DNA from: a virus | Strand: one strand, 5' to 3' | DNA: 23,278 nt | Virus record (IMG/VR): IMGVR_UViG_3300029267_001278 | Location: 1 to 23,278 of that record | In this document: piece by piece, positions 13,686-20,656 of the stretch | Position numbering within the stretch: the first letter of the stretch is position 1 | Layout: every line of letters starts with the position of its first letter | Notes under the pieces: generated by a model | The model's input: only the letters and a program-made list of their open reading frames with translations | Database searches by the model: none | What the model was told of the DNA's origin: nothing | Position numbers and translations under genes: made by a program

Positions 13686-13716
13686 TTTGGAAACTAACAA
13701 AATTGTGTTACCTTTG
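13686..13716 (+). promoter_or_regulatory. Bacteroidota-type promoter (TTTG-N19-TACCTTTG)
   Basis: TTTG at 13686-13689, a 19-base spacer and TACCTTTG at 13709-13716 match the -33/-7 consensus of Bacteroidota sigma factors completely. The next ATG is at 13740, leaving a leader of about 20 bases. It sits in a real intergenic gap and probably drives the recombination operon from 13740 onward. It is the best promoter in the window. Confidence 0.7.
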
Positions 13717-13739
13717 GTGTGAACAAATAACACAGAACT

Positions 13740-13853
13740 ATGAATTTCGACGTACACAGAGACAACCAGCTACACGATTATCTCGAATCAATCGAGGAAG
13801 ATGAATACGATGACGATGACAATCAGTCGTTGGATCGTCACGAGGATTATTAA
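13740..13853 (+). CDS. Acidic 37-aa protein
   Basis: Encodes MNFDVHRDNQLHDYLES followed by an acidic run (EEDEYDDDD) and a short tail. It is the first ORF after the strong promoter, with a clean ATG and a TAA stop. Very acidic small phage proteins can mimic DNA or inhibit host nucleases or regulators, but nothing here proves that. Function unknown. Confidence 0.55.
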   Translation: MNFDVHRDNQLHDYLESIEEDEYDDDDNQSLDRHEDY

Positions 13854-13870
13854 CCCAAAACACAGGAACA

Positions 13871-14104
13871 ATGAGAATCACAACGCAAGCGCATTTGCGA
13901 CCGGGCGAATCGGTCAGCGATGCTATCAAAAAACTGCACCGGATGGGTCTGTTTTACGACACAAAGGAAACCATCGGTGACACGACAATCATTCACGCAT
14001 CACGAACGATCGACTTGACCGTGCCGGACCGCTCCGATATACCAGACCGCTCCGACGCACCAACCAGCCACGAAGGGTCCGATTCAAATCCATCTTGGAC
14101 ATGA
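13871..14104 (+). CDS. Hypothetical protein, 77 aa
   Basis: MRITTQAHLRPGESVSDAIKKLHRMGLFYDTK looks like a small folded domain. A low-complexity tail follows with a repeated PDRSD motif (LTVPDRSDIPDRSDAPTS). No family is recognised. It is preceded by an AGGAAC stretch near the start that could act as a ribosome binding site, and its stop overlaps the next start (ATGA). Confidence 0.6.
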   Translation: MRITTQAHLRPGESVSDAIKKLHRMGLFYDTKETIGDTTIIHASRTIDLTVPDRSDIPDRSDAPTSHEGSDSNPSWT

Positions 14105-14316
14105 CAAGACCAAACAGCGCGGGCCGACCCGCACCGAAATCTTACAGCGACAAACTACTCCGAACCGCTCAAAGCGCGTGGAGTGTGTCGCAAATAAAAG
14201 CAGCAATTCGTTTTGGTGAGTTGTACCAAGCGATGTTCGGACACGTACCGCATCGCTTCTGGCAAATCATCGAAGCCAATCAGCTATTGTTGAACGAACA
14301 AAATCAACCGACATGA
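14101..14316 (+). CDS. Hypothetical protein, 71 aa
   Basis: The ATG at 14101 overlaps the upstream stop and is preferred over the TTG at 14095. The protein has a basic N-terminus (TRPNSAGRPAPKSYSDKLL), then helical segments (VSQIKAAIRFGELYQAMF, FWQIIEANQLLLNEQ). It may bind nucleic acid given its charge and location, but there is no recognised motif. Coupled by ATGA to the next gene. Confidence 0.6.
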   Translation: MTRPNSAGRPAPKSYSDKLLRTAQSAWSVSQIKAAIRFGELYQAMFGHVPHRFWQIIEANQLLLNEQNQPT

Positions 14317-14477
14317 AAAAGAAATGGTATGCCGTGCCGCCTTACAGCGGAGCGGACTGGAAAATCGTAGACATCAACGGGGAACACGTTGCTGACTTCG
14401 AAGACCAGGAGGAGTGCGAACACGTTGTCGCGCTGCATAATGAATCATTAACCGCTGCACAGCAGCACAAATCATAA
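14313..14477 (+). CDS. Hypothetical protein, 54 aa
   Basis: Begins MKKKWYAVPPYSGADWKIVD and continues with an acidic HVADFEDQEECEHVVALHNE. Short antiparallel beta strands followed by a helix resemble the small phage DUF-type proteins of about 50-60 residues, with a W-x-V ... C-x-x-V-x-L-H-N pattern. The start overlaps the preceding stop. Function unknown; the coding call is supported by tight packing and composition. Confidence 0.55.
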   Translation: MKKKWYAVPPYSGADWKIVDINGEHVADFEDQEECEHVVALHNESLTAAQQHKS

Positions 14478-14481
14478 CACC

Positions 14482-14991
14482 ATGAATAATAAAACACACT
14501 GGAAAAAATTCCACAACCCGGACTACATCGGAGCGTATGCGTTCCAACCGGAAGAATCGAAAGTATTAACCATCCGCGAGGCGAAGCAGGAAAAGGTGCA
14601 AGGCTCGACAGGAAAGAAAGAAGACTGTTTGGTTGTCTACTTCACCGAACCTGAAAAGCCGCTCATTTGCAACGTGACCAACTCGAAAGCGATTGCGAAA
14701 GTAGTCGGGTCGAACTTTATTGAGGATTGGCCCGGCACCCGAATCGAATTGTACGTTACGATGGTATCGGCATTCGGCGATCAGGTAGAAGCGGTTCGCG
14801 TTCGAACCGTACCGCCTCGCGCCGCGTCGGTTGACCCTGCCGCTGCGATCAAGACACTGAACGCTGCGAAGACTATCGACCAGCTCGCGGCAGCTTGGAA
14901 AGGGTTAAGCAAAGAAGAAAAGGCCAACGCGAAAGTAGCTGCGGCTAAGGACGGACGGAAAGATGAACTACAAACACCTGATAAGAAATGA
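14482..14991 (+). CDS. YqaJ-associated recombination protein, 169 aa
   Basis: The N-terminal 115 residues (KKFHNPDYIGAYAFQPEES ... KKEDCLVVYFTEPEKPLICNVTNSKAIAKVVGS ... DWPGTRIELYVTMVSAFGDQVEAVRVR) form a beta-rich domain. I know this pattern from phage proteins that regularly precede YqaJ exonucleases. A C-terminal helical tail follows (AAIKTLNAAKTIDQLAAAWKGL ... EEKANAKVAAAK). A role as single-strand-binding or annealing partner of the exonuclease is likely from context but not proven. It overlaps yqaJ by ATGA. Confidence 0.65.
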   Translation: MNNKTHWKKFHNPDYIGAYAFQPEESKVLTIREAKQEKVQGSTGKKEDCLVVYFTEPEKPLICNVTNSKAIAKVVGSNFIEDWPGTRIELYVTMVSAFGDQVEAVRVRTVPPRAASVDPAAAIKTLNAAKTIDQLAAAWKGLSKEEKANAKVAAAKDGRKDELQTPDKK

Positions 14992-15650
14992 AAACCTACA
15001 ACCTACAACAGCAAACACCGGAGTGGCACGAATTGCGCCACGGTAAGATCGGAGGCACTACATCCGAGCAACTTCACACGTCTGGAGACGCACTGCTCAA
15101 TCAAATGATCGCAGAACGAGTCGAGCCGTTCGATCCGATGTCCTCCCAGTCTTTCGTGTCCGACGCGATGCAGCGCGGAATAGACATGGAACCGCAGGCA
15201 CGAGCGTACATGGAAGAGTACCTGTCTACAAAACTGGAGGTCCCCGGATGGTGTCAATCGGACGAACTCGATTTCATGGGATTCTCCCCGGACGGCATCA
15301 CATCGGACTACCGCACAGCAATTGAGATCAAATGCCCGACCGCGAAAGTACACGTCGAGTACATTCGCCTCGGTGATCAAGTGCCGCAGAAGTACACGCA
15401 CCAACTCGCTCAGATGTTTGCCGTATGCGAGCAACTCGAAGCGGTCTACTTCGTATCGTACCGACCAGAGTTCACCGCGAAGCCGGCTCACATCGTTAAG
15501 GTCACGCGGCACACGATGGCTCCGGTGATCGCAAAACTGGAAAAGAAGCACGGGCCGATGACGTTCGGTTCGCTTGCTCAAATTAAAATGGAAGAGGCGT
15601 GGGATCTGAATGATCGCATCACCTTAGAACTCATAAAGCTGGAAGGATGA
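14988..15650 (+). CDS. YqaJ/lambda-exonuclease-family recombinase
   Basis: 220 residues with the family signatures in order. TPEWHELRHGKIGGTTS is at 10-26. GIDMEPQARAYME at 64-76 has the first metal glutamate. FMGFSPDGI at 96-104 has the catalytic Asp102, and AIEIKCPTAK at 111-120 has the E-x-K core. KYTHQLAQMFAVC at 135-147 has the conserved Gln. These enzymes degrade one strand of duplex DNA from the end, giving 3' overhangs for annealing by a partner, and so support phage recombination and concatemer formation. Its partner gene lies directly upstream with an ATGA overlap, and the DnaA-like gene follows with the same kind of overlap. The length is usual for the family. Confidence 0.88.
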   Translation: MKTYNLQQQTPEWHELRHGKIGGTTSEQLHTSGDALLNQMIAERVEPFDPMSSQSFVSDAMQRGIDMEPQARAYMEEYLSTKLEVPGWCQSDELDFMGFSPDGITSDYRTAIEIKCPTAKVHVEYIRLGDQVPQKYTHQLAQMFAVCEQLEAVYFVSYRPEFTAKPAHIVKVTRHTMAPVIAKLEKKHGPMTFGSLAQIKMEEAWDLNDRITLELIKLEG

Positions 15651-16072
15651 CACTAAACCAAATCAACAAAGAGATCAATGAGCTGCAAGAGCAGTTAATG
15701 AACCTGTACCGAATGCGCAACTCGCCGCGGATGGAACAGAAATCAATCGAAGCGACCGACGTAATTGTCGATACAGCGAACCGATTTGACGTAAGCCTAT
15801 CTGAACCGAATTTTCTATCTCGCAAGTCTCGGTACACGGCGGTTCGAACCGTTACGGCATGGAGACTTCGGAAGCTCGGATTGCCTTTGCGCGAAATCGG
15901 CGAGGTGATGGCGCGAGTGTATGGTCGTAAAGAACCGTATCACCACGCTACCATTCTGAACTACCTCAGCGCGATGAAATCTTACTCACGTTTGAGAGAC
16001 CCAGAATCAAAAGAAATTAGTATTATTGCATCACAAACACCAGAATACAAATTACACCCTCATGGAATTTAA
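15647..16072 (+). CDS. DnaA domain-IV-like DNA-binding protein
   Basis: 141 residues. The N-terminal helix (NQINKEINELQEQLMNLYRM) looks like a coiled coil that could dimerise. The segment SRYTAVRTVTAWRLRKLGLPLREIGEVMARVYGRKEPYHHATILNYLSAMKSY at about 61-113 follows the DnaA C-terminal layout. R-x-V-x-x-x-L-R is followed by LPLREIGEVM, then YHHATILNYL in place of the DnaA signature DHSTVLHA. It lacks the AAA+ domain, so it would bind DNA but not remodel it. It could recognise the phage origin repeats or regulate transcription. It overlaps yqaJ (ATGA) and the next gene by 11 bases. Confidence 0.7.
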   Translation: MTLNQINKEINELQEQLMNLYRMRNSPRMEQKSIEATDVIVDTANRFDVSLSEPNFLSRKSRYTAVRTVTAWRLRKLGLPLREIGEVMARVYGRKEPYHHATILNYLSAMKSYSRLRDPESKEISIIASQTPEYKLHPHGI

Positions 16073-16370
16073 AGCACGAATCACACACATCGGCGACGTT
16101 CAACAGGTCGGCCAGAATAACACAAGTAAACTCAACTTCCTCGCCGAAGAAATCGCACCAGGAAAACAATACCTCGACACCGGTTGCTTCGAAGTATTCG
16201 GAGACGACAAGGTCGAAGCGTTCCAAAGCGCCCACAAGGTCGGCGACGAAGTTCTGATCAAGTTCAACCTGCGCGGTCGAGAACACAACGGTCGGTTGTA
16301 CGGCTCATGTCAGGCTTGGAAGGTTGAGTCGCTCGCATCAAACCACTCAGGGTCGGACGACAAATTCTAA
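16062..16370 (+). CDS. DUF3127-family OB-fold protein, likely ssDNA-binding
   Basis: The start is set at the ATG at 16062, although the frame is open further upstream, because MEFKARITHIGDVQQVGQ is the natural beginning of the family. The 102 residues include LDTGCFEVFGDDKVEAFQSA and GDEVLIKFNLRGREHNGRLYGSCQAWKVE, matching the DUF3127 pattern of beta strands with a conserved NGRxY and AWKxE ending. DUF3127 is common in Bacteroidota and their phages and resembles single-strand DNA-binding OB folds. Next to yqaJ it probably serves as the phage SSB. Biochemical role inferred. Confidence 0.75.
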   Translation: MEFKARITHIGDVQQVGQNNTSKLNFLAEEIAPGKQYLDTGCFEVFGDDKVEAFQSAHKVGDEVLIKFNLRGREHNGRLYGSCQAWKVESLASNHSGSDDKF

Positions 16371-16836
16371 CATTCTGCCGCGCGCCATCGACATAATCGC
16401 AAACGATCCACACTATCTACGGATGGCGCGGGTCGTTTGCGCCGATGACATCGAGGCGGCGAATGAAGTCTACCAAGAATCGGTGCTTCGAATAGCCGAA
16501 GCAGAACGGTCCGGTAAGGTCATTAAGTCCTTGCCGGACTATTTTTTTATGACGCTTCGCAACACCTACCTCGAATACAAGCGATACGGGCAACGCTTCA
16601 TCGCATACGACCAACTGCCTGAACAGGTCGCGCCGCAACCAACCGAACCACTACCAATGGACGTGTTGAACGAACCTGCCGCATCGAAGCGGGATTTCTA
16701 CAAACAAGAAGTGGTGAAGCGCACGCTCGAAATTGGTTCGGTCAAAGAGGCGGCAAAGAAACTCGGAATCAAAAAGTCATCAATCTACTACTGCATCCGG
16801 TGCATCCGGGAGCGGGTTAAAAATGAAACGGAATGA
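16324..16836 (+). CDS. Sigma-70-like transcription factor
   Basis: The conserved part runs from about base 16375. VVCADDIEAANEVYQESVLRIAEAE and SLPDYFFMTLRNTYLEYKRYGQRF resemble sigma region 2 (DDxxQEVFxRxxE, then YF..TLRN.Y.D..R). VVKRTLEIGSVKEAAKKLGIKKSSIYYCIRCIRERV near the C-terminus is a region-4-like helix-turn-helix. A linker rich in Pro joins them. The start is uncertain: TTG at 16324 makes a 47-base overlap with the previous gene, while ATT or CTG at 16372-16377 would give a cleaner start. Small sigma-like proteins in phages can redirect host polymerase to late genes, and structural genes follow downstream. Function inferred. Confidence 0.65.
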   Translation: MSRSHQTTQGRTTNSNILPRAIDIIANDPHYLRMARVVCADDIEAANEVYQESVLRIAEAERSGKVIKSLPDYFFMTLRNTYLEYKRYGQRFIAYDQLPEQVAPQPTEPLPMDVLNEPAASKRDFYKQEVVKRTLEIGSVKEAAKKLGIKKSSIYYCIRCIRERVKNETE

Positions 16837-17114
16837 CACTACTGGACACCATACCCATCCTGCCCACCCTCGCCGGAATCGGCTTCGCAATCATTTGGTA
16901 CTACATTATCGATATGCCGTTTCGCATCAAACTACTGCTGCGCATGGCCCCGCATCGCCCGGTCAAAGGATTGGATTGCCTGTTCTGCACCGCCACGTGG
17001 TTCTCGGTCGCCTCGGTCGCTGCGCATTACTACTTGCCGATTCCAAATTTTATCACTATTTTTCTGGCCATTATCGCCGTAACGAAAATTTACACCAAAA
17101 TCATAGAGAGATGA
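16833..17114 (+). CDS. Small integral membrane protein, 93 aa
   Basis: Hydrophobic segments at about 8-28 (ILPTLAGIGFAIIWYYIIDM), 51-68 (LFCTATWFSVASVAAHYY) and 70-86 (IPNFITIFLAIIAVTKIY) suggest two to three membrane helices. A DCLFC motif precedes the second. Membrane proteins with a CxxCxxxW element recur in Bacteroidota phages, and some may be holins, but I cannot confirm this. A different frame is open across this stretch but encodes His/Arg-rich nonsense. It is coupled to both neighbours by ATGA overlaps. Confidence 0.7.
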   Translation: MTLLDTIPILPTLAGIGFAIIWYYIIDMPFRIKLLLRMAPHRPVKGLDCLFCTATWFSVASVAAHYYLPIPNFITIFLAIIAVTKIYTKIIER

Positions 17115-17497
17115 CCCTCCCTAAAGACCTCCAGGACGCACTACTCGAAATCCGACACATTCCGCGCAATTCGCTCAACAGCGATCAAATTCGTATCTAC
17201 AAAGCGGTGTATCACAACGTCACGCGAAAAGTACCCCCGACCGGGTGCAGCCAACTTTGCACTACCGTCTATCTTCTGGTGCGGAACGTAATCAAGAAAC
17301 TTGAAGCGATCCATCCCGTTGCCGAACCCAATAGAAAAGCAAAGGTTGAGGTGAAGCGGGTCGAGCCAACAGCGCCAACCGACCTATCTGGCAAAACCGC
17401 GAAACAACTCAAAGCGATCGCCGACGAACGCGGCATTAAGTACGCCCGTAACGCTACCAAAACTAAGATGCTCGAACTGCTTAAATCAATCAAATGA
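17111..17497 (+). CDS. HeH/LEM-like domain protein, 128 aa
   Basis: A long frame is open from 16733, but the true start is the ATG at 17111, which overlaps the upstream stop; before it the reading is out of character. Residues 1-70 are helical (LQDALLEIRHIPRN ... CSQLCTTVYLLVRNVIKKLE). The C-terminal 40 residues are LSGKTAKQLKAIADERGIKY followed by KTKMLELLKSI. That is a helix-extension-helix (HeH/SAP-like) DNA-binding motif known from phage proteins near the packaging genes. It may hold DNA or terminase. Function unknown. Confidence 0.65.
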   Translation: MTLPKDLQDALLEIRHIPRNSLNSDQIRIYKAVYHNVTRKVPPTGCSQLCTTVYLLVRNVIKKLEAIHPVAEPNRKAKVEVKRVEPTAPTDLSGKTAKQLKAIADERGIKYARNATKTKMLELLKSIK

Positions 17498-17718
17498 CCT
17501 ACGCAAAAGCACCATCTATATCACCCGGATGGGGGTCGCGTCGAAAACGCAAACTGTTCGGTGCTATTCCGACGGTCAAACAGGAACGAGCGATGCGAGC
17601 TGCATATTCACGAGCAGCCGCGAAACACTCCGCTTCGAAAGAGACAACCTCTGCCGCTCCAAAACGTCAATCATTGTTGAACCGCGTCACAACGCGGATA
17701 TCTAATTTTATCAAATGA
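17494..17718 (+). CDS. Basic hypothetical protein, 74 aa
   Basis: Strongly basic, with SRRKRKLFG near the N-terminus and repeated Ala/Arg/Lys stretches (AMRAAYSRAAAKH). No fold is recognised. Charge and position just before the small terminase gene suggest nucleic-acid or scaffolding contact, but this is only context. It is coupled by ATGA at both ends. Confidence 0.55.
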   Translation: MTYAKAPSISPGWGSRRKRKLFGAIPTVKQERAMRAAYSRAAAKHSASKETTSAAPKRQSLLNRVTTRISNFIK

Positions 17719-18161
17719 GCAAACCGAAAAATATCGAAACGCCTGAAGCCCTATGGCGCTACTTTAACGAGTATCGCGATGAGAAAAAATCGGACCCGAT
17801 ACTAATCGTTGAGTTTGTCGGTAAAGACGGTAGGCGCGAAGAGGTACCGAAACAAAGACCGCTCACAATAGATGGGTTCGCGTCGTGGCTGCACGAGAGA
17901 GGAATCACATCTAATCTACATGATTATCTGGCTAATACACGGGGCGCATACGACGACTATTCGAGCATCTGTCGCGCGATTAAGGACATAATTCGAGCCG
18001 ACCAAATCGAGGGCGGTATGGCCGGAATCTACAACCCATCCATCACTCAACGGCTCAATGGCCTCGTAGACAAGTCGAACGTATCTATTTCGACCGAACA
18101 GCCGCTCTTCCCTGACACACCGCAAAGCGATGAAATTCCGTCGGACGACGGCGATCAATAA
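17715..18161 (+). CDS. terS: Terminase small subunit
   Basis: 148 residues with the layout of Bacteroidota phage small terminases. IETPEALWRYFNEYRDEKKSDPILI is followed by PLTIDGFASWLHERG, then CRAIKDIIRADQIEGGMAGIYNPSITQRLNGL and an acidic tail. The IRADQIEGGMAGIYNPSITQRLNGL block is highly characteristic. The protein binds the packaging site on concatemeric DNA and presents it to the large subunit. It overlaps the large-subunit gene by 32 bases, a common arrangement. Confidence 0.85.
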   Translation: MSKPKNIETPEALWRYFNEYRDEKKSDPILIVEFVGKDGRREEVPKQRPLTIDGFASWLHERGITSNLHDYLANTRGAYDDYSSICRAIKDIIRADQIEGGMAGIYNPSITQRLNGLVDKSNVSISTEQPLFPDTPQSDEIPSDDGDQ

Positions 18162-19302
18162 ACTACTTCGGCTCACCAAGCGAAAGCGAGTCGTTCAGGG
18201 TGGCACCTGGGCGGGTAAGACGTTTGGGATCGTGGCGTGCATAATCGACTACGCCGCGAAGCACCCCAACGCGAGGTGCACCGTCGTGGGTGAAACGATC
18301 CCAGCGATCAAAGAAGGCCCGCTCCAAGACTTTATAAACATCATGCACGAGACGAAGCGGTTCGTGCCGACTCGTTTCAATCGGAACAGCCTAACGTATC
18401 ACTTCGCCAACGGAGCCAAAGTGCAGTTCAAGTCGTTCGATTCGGAAGGTAAGGCGAAGACAGCGGGGAAGCGCCAATTACTGTTTCTGAACGAGGCGAA
18501 CCACATACCGTTTCGGATCGCTGATACGCTGATGACCCGAACCGATGACATCGTTTGGATTGACTTCAACCCGGATAATGAGTTTTGGGCGCACACGGAA
18601 ATACTGCCACTTGCTGACAGCGAATTTCTACTGCTGAAATACACCGACAACGAGGCGCTACCAGAGAACATCCTGAACGACCTCAACCAAAAGCGGGAGA
18701 AGGCTAAAACAAGCGAGTACTGGGCGAACTGGTGCCGGGTGTATATCGACGGCGAAATCGGGAACCTTCAAGGCGCGGTTTATACACATTGGAAAGAGAT
18801 AGATCGGCTACCTGACGAAGCGCGACTGGAGCGCGTCGGGTTGGACTTCGGCTACACGAACGACCCGACCGCAGCCGTGGCGATCTACAAGTGGAACGGC
18901 GCGTACGTCGTGGACGAGGCAATCTACCAAACCGGATTAACCAACCAAGAAATTGCCAAACTACTCAACGACCGTGTGCCTGGCGCAACGGTGATAGCCG
19001 ATTCAGCCGAGCCGAAATCAATACGCGAATTAAAGCGGGCCGGTATTCGCTGCCTGCCATCCGAGAAGGGCCGAGATTCCATTACCAACGGCATCCAAGT
19101 ATTGCAGGCCGTGGACATCTACGTGACGAAGCGATCCGAGAATATCAAGGACGAATTGCGCAAATACCGATGGCGCGAAGACCGCGACGGAAACACGCTG
19201 AACGTGCCGGTTGATGCGTTCAATCACGCGATGGACGGCATGCGGTACGGGATTTGTGACCTCGAAGTGCGCCCGAATCGCGGAAAATATGTAAGTTTGT
19301 AG
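18130..19302 (+). CDS. terL: Terminase large subunit (ATPase/nuclease)
   Basis: 390 residues. The ATPase has Walker A GGTWAGKT at 24-31, Walker B LLFLNEA at 117-123, and a coupling-type segment IVWIDFNPDNEFW at about 141-153. The RNase-H-like nuclease has VGLDFGYTNDPTA at 236-248 with the first acidic residue, VIADSAEPKSI at 288-298 with the second, and DAFNHAMDGMRY at 362-373 with the third. All landmarks of a complete terminase are present, so it should cut and pump phage DNA into the prohead. The length is at the shorter end for the family. It overlaps terS and is read straight into the next block. Confidence 0.93.
   Translation: MKFRRTTAINKLLRLTKRKRVVQGGTWAGKTFGIVACIIDYAAKHPNARCTVVGETIPAIKEGPLQDFINIMHETKRFVPTRFNRNSLTYHFANGAKVQFKSFDSEGKAKTAGKRQLLFLNEANHIPFRIADTLMTRTDDIVWIDFNPDNEFWAHTEILPLADSEFLLLKYTDNEALPENILNDLNQKREKAKTSEYWANWCRVYIDGEIGNLQGAVYTHWKEIDRLPDEARLERVGLDFGYTNDPTAAVAIYKWNGAYVVDEAIYQTGLTNQEIAKLLNDRVPGATVIADSAEPKSIRELKRAGIRCLPSEKGRDSITNGIQVLQAVDIYVTKRSENIKDELRKYRWREDRDGNTLNVPVDAFNHAMDGMRYGICDLEVRPNRGKYVSL
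19292..19299 (+). promoter_or_regulatory. Candidate -7 element TAAGTTTG before the structural block
   Basis: TAAGTTTG fits TAnnTTTG and overlaps the last codons of the large terminase gene. The following ATG is at 19321, a leader length similar to that of the strong promoter at 13686. No TTTG lies 19-21 bases upstream, so it may be chance (Val-Ser-Leu codons). Confidence 0.25.
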
Positions 19303-19320
19303 AAATCAAAACTCAAAAAC

Positions 19321-19422
19321 ATGAACGTACTATTTATTGGGCTGCTCGTAATCGCAGCCATTTCGTTGATCTCAACTCTATCTGGTAAGCCTAAACCAAC
19401 CGATGAGAATGAGCAAGGATAG
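19321..19422 (+). CDS. Single-pass membrane peptide, 33 aa
   Basis: MNVLFIGLLVIAAISLISTLSG is a clear hydrophobic helix followed by a polar tail (KPKPTDENEQG). The ATG is preceded by an A-rich leader (TCAAAACTCAAAAAC). It overlaps the next gene. Small transmembrane peptides occur in phages as holin-like or unknown proteins; I cannot assign it. Coding is plausible because of its clean start and coupling. Confidence 0.5.
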   Translation: MNVLFIGLLVIAAISLISTLSGKPKPTDENEQG

Positions 19423-19717
19423 CATCCTTACCCAGGCGATCCGCGACATGGCGCAGCGGCTCGATGACATTAAGAATGAAATCGAGTTGATCGTCACGAA
19501 GCGGGTGTATGGCGACCATTACAAACCGCACCAGCGCGTAAAGGTTACGGCCCTGCTCGACCCGGAGCGCGGCGGCACGATGGGTCAGGTCTTATCGCCT
19601 CGCGGCGTAGAGGCTTGGTTCGTTCTGTTCGCTGACACCGAAAAGGGTGAGGCGGGGTACGAGTTGTATCATTTAAGTGAACCTAAAAAAATAACCGATG
19701 GTAAAAATCACACTTGA
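19403..19717 (+). CDS. Hypothetical protein, 104 aa
   Basis: ATG at 19403 (or 19409, MSKDS). The N-terminal helix (ILTQAIRDMAQRLDDIKNEIELI) is amphipathic. The rest is beta-like, YKPHQRVKVTALLDPERGGTMGQVL followed by AWFVLFADTEKG, reminiscent of an SH3-like barrel. No family is identified. It overlaps both neighbours and is part of the block after terminase. Confidence 0.6.
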   Translation: MRMSKDSILTQAIRDMAQRLDDIKNEIELIVTKRVYGDHYKPHQRVKVTALLDPERGGTMGQVLSPRGVEAWFVLFADTEKGEAGYELYHLSEPKKITDGKNHT

Positions 19718-20033
19718 ATTAACCGAAGAGGAATACAAAGAGTGGTATAATCTCCAACGATTAAAAAGGAATATATCTGAATTAAACGATGGCGAATCTG
19801 TTAGATATACCGTGTTAGATTATATGCATGAGAACGGCATAAATGAAGGTATAGTTACGAAAGATGAAACGCACCGCATTTTACAGGATGAAAACCAACA
19901 ATTAAGACGAGAAAAGGCTGAACTATTCAACCTGTTATACAAAGTCCACGACATTCTTACTTCATTTGGTTTTGCAAGTGGAGCAAAAAAGAGGGCTGTG
20001 GCTTTGATAGAGAAAGAGCTTTTTGGGGTATGA
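19698..20033 (+). CDS. Hypothetical coiled-coil protein, 111 aa
   Basis: Starts MVKITLELTEEEYKEWYNLQRLK. A charged coiled-coil-like helix (ILQDENQQLRREKAELFNLL) follows, with a C-terminal hydrophobic helix ending in EKELFGV. It is visibly more AT-rich than the surrounding genes, so it may be a recent acquisition. No family recognised. It overlaps the preceding gene by 20 bases and the next by 4. Confidence 0.6.
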   Translation: MVKITLELTEEEYKEWYNLQRLKRNISELNDGESVRYTVLDYMHENGINEGIVTKDETHRILQDENQQLRREKAELFNLLYKVHDILTSFGFASGAKKRAVALIEKELFGV

Positions 20034-20656
20034 AACGAATACACCTCCCCGCATCAATCGACTCGCTTCGGGTTAAGCACTTGAAAACGATCAAGCGCGC
20101 CGCGAAAGATCAGGACAATTTCTATAAGCTCGAAACACGCCTGCGAATGGTGAGCGACTTTAGCGGTATCTCCGAATCGAAATTGCGCGACTATTCCGCA
20201 TCGGACGTTGGTAAAGTGTTCAACCACATCCTGAGTCTGTACAACAGCTACGAGCAGTCCGACCCGCCCCGGTCGATCACGCTCGATGGCCAACGCTACG
20301 ACCTGATAAACGACATCGGTAAAACCATGCCAGCCGGTTGGTTTATTGATGTCGATTCTTTCAAAGATGACTTTGAGGACCGGCCCGAACTACTCGCGGC
20401 GTTCAGCTATCTCGAACACGGCACGAAGTACGGCGAGGCGAACGAACACGACGCGCTGCTATATCCATTGGAGGACCGCGCCAAAGTCATGGCCGAACAC
20501 TTACCGCTGCCAATCTATCTCGATCTATCCGCTTTTTTTTTGACCAAATTCAACAAGTTAGAACTCGGCTACCTAAGTCTGCAGGCGGTTCGACTTCGGG
20601 AGGCGACGGATCAGGTAAAAGTAATGGCAAAGGAACTGACTGGCTCAAAGTCATAG
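20030..20656 (+). CDS. Tail-assembly-chaperone-like protein, with possible -1 extension to 20793
   Basis: 208 residues in the zero frame. SITLDGQRYDLINDIGKTMPAGWFIDVDSF and, later, LPIYLDLSAFFLTKFNKLELGYLSLQ recall the phage family whose members pair an IDGxxY-type domain with a hydrophobic FFF/L helix and act as tail-assembly chaperones. After the stop, the -1 frame stays open to 20793. It encodes a Gly/Ser linker (GGSTSGGDGSGKSNGKG) followed by DWLKVIDILSNAYNCDWDEVTRWNIYKLHNRL, which resembles the C-terminal helical part of the same family. Tail chaperones often make a longer product by programmed -1 slippage. A T9 run at 20533-20541 (T TTT TTT in frame) is the obvious candidate. The shifted product would be 254 aa. 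The chaperone call is by pattern, not certain. Confidence 0.6.
   Translation: MKRIHLPASIDSLRVKHLKTIKRAAKDQDNFYKLETRLRMVSDFSGISESKLRDYSASDVGKVFNHILSLYNSYEQSDPPRSITLDGQRYDLINDIGKTMPAGWFIDVDSFKDDFEDRPELLAAFSYLEHGTKYGEANEHDALLYPLEDRAKVMAEHLPLPIYLDLSAFFLTKFNKLELGYLSLQAVRLREATDQVKVMAKELTGSKS
20533..20541 (+). other. T9 run: candidate slippery sequence in the chaperone gene
   Basis: Zero-frame codons are GCT TTT TTT TTG. The heptamer T TTT TTT is a perfect -1 slippery site, and nine T also allow polymerase slippage or read errors. A slip here would enter the frame that stays open to 20793. The zero frame after the run still looks coding for about 15-20 residues, so the real shift may lie later, in 20585-20640. 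Confidence 0.45.

Noticed and set aside
16733-17110. 254-aa reading upstream of the HeH protein
   Set aside because: The first part is His/Arg-rich and overlaps the sigma-like and membrane genes; the ATGA-coupled ATG at 17111 is the real start.
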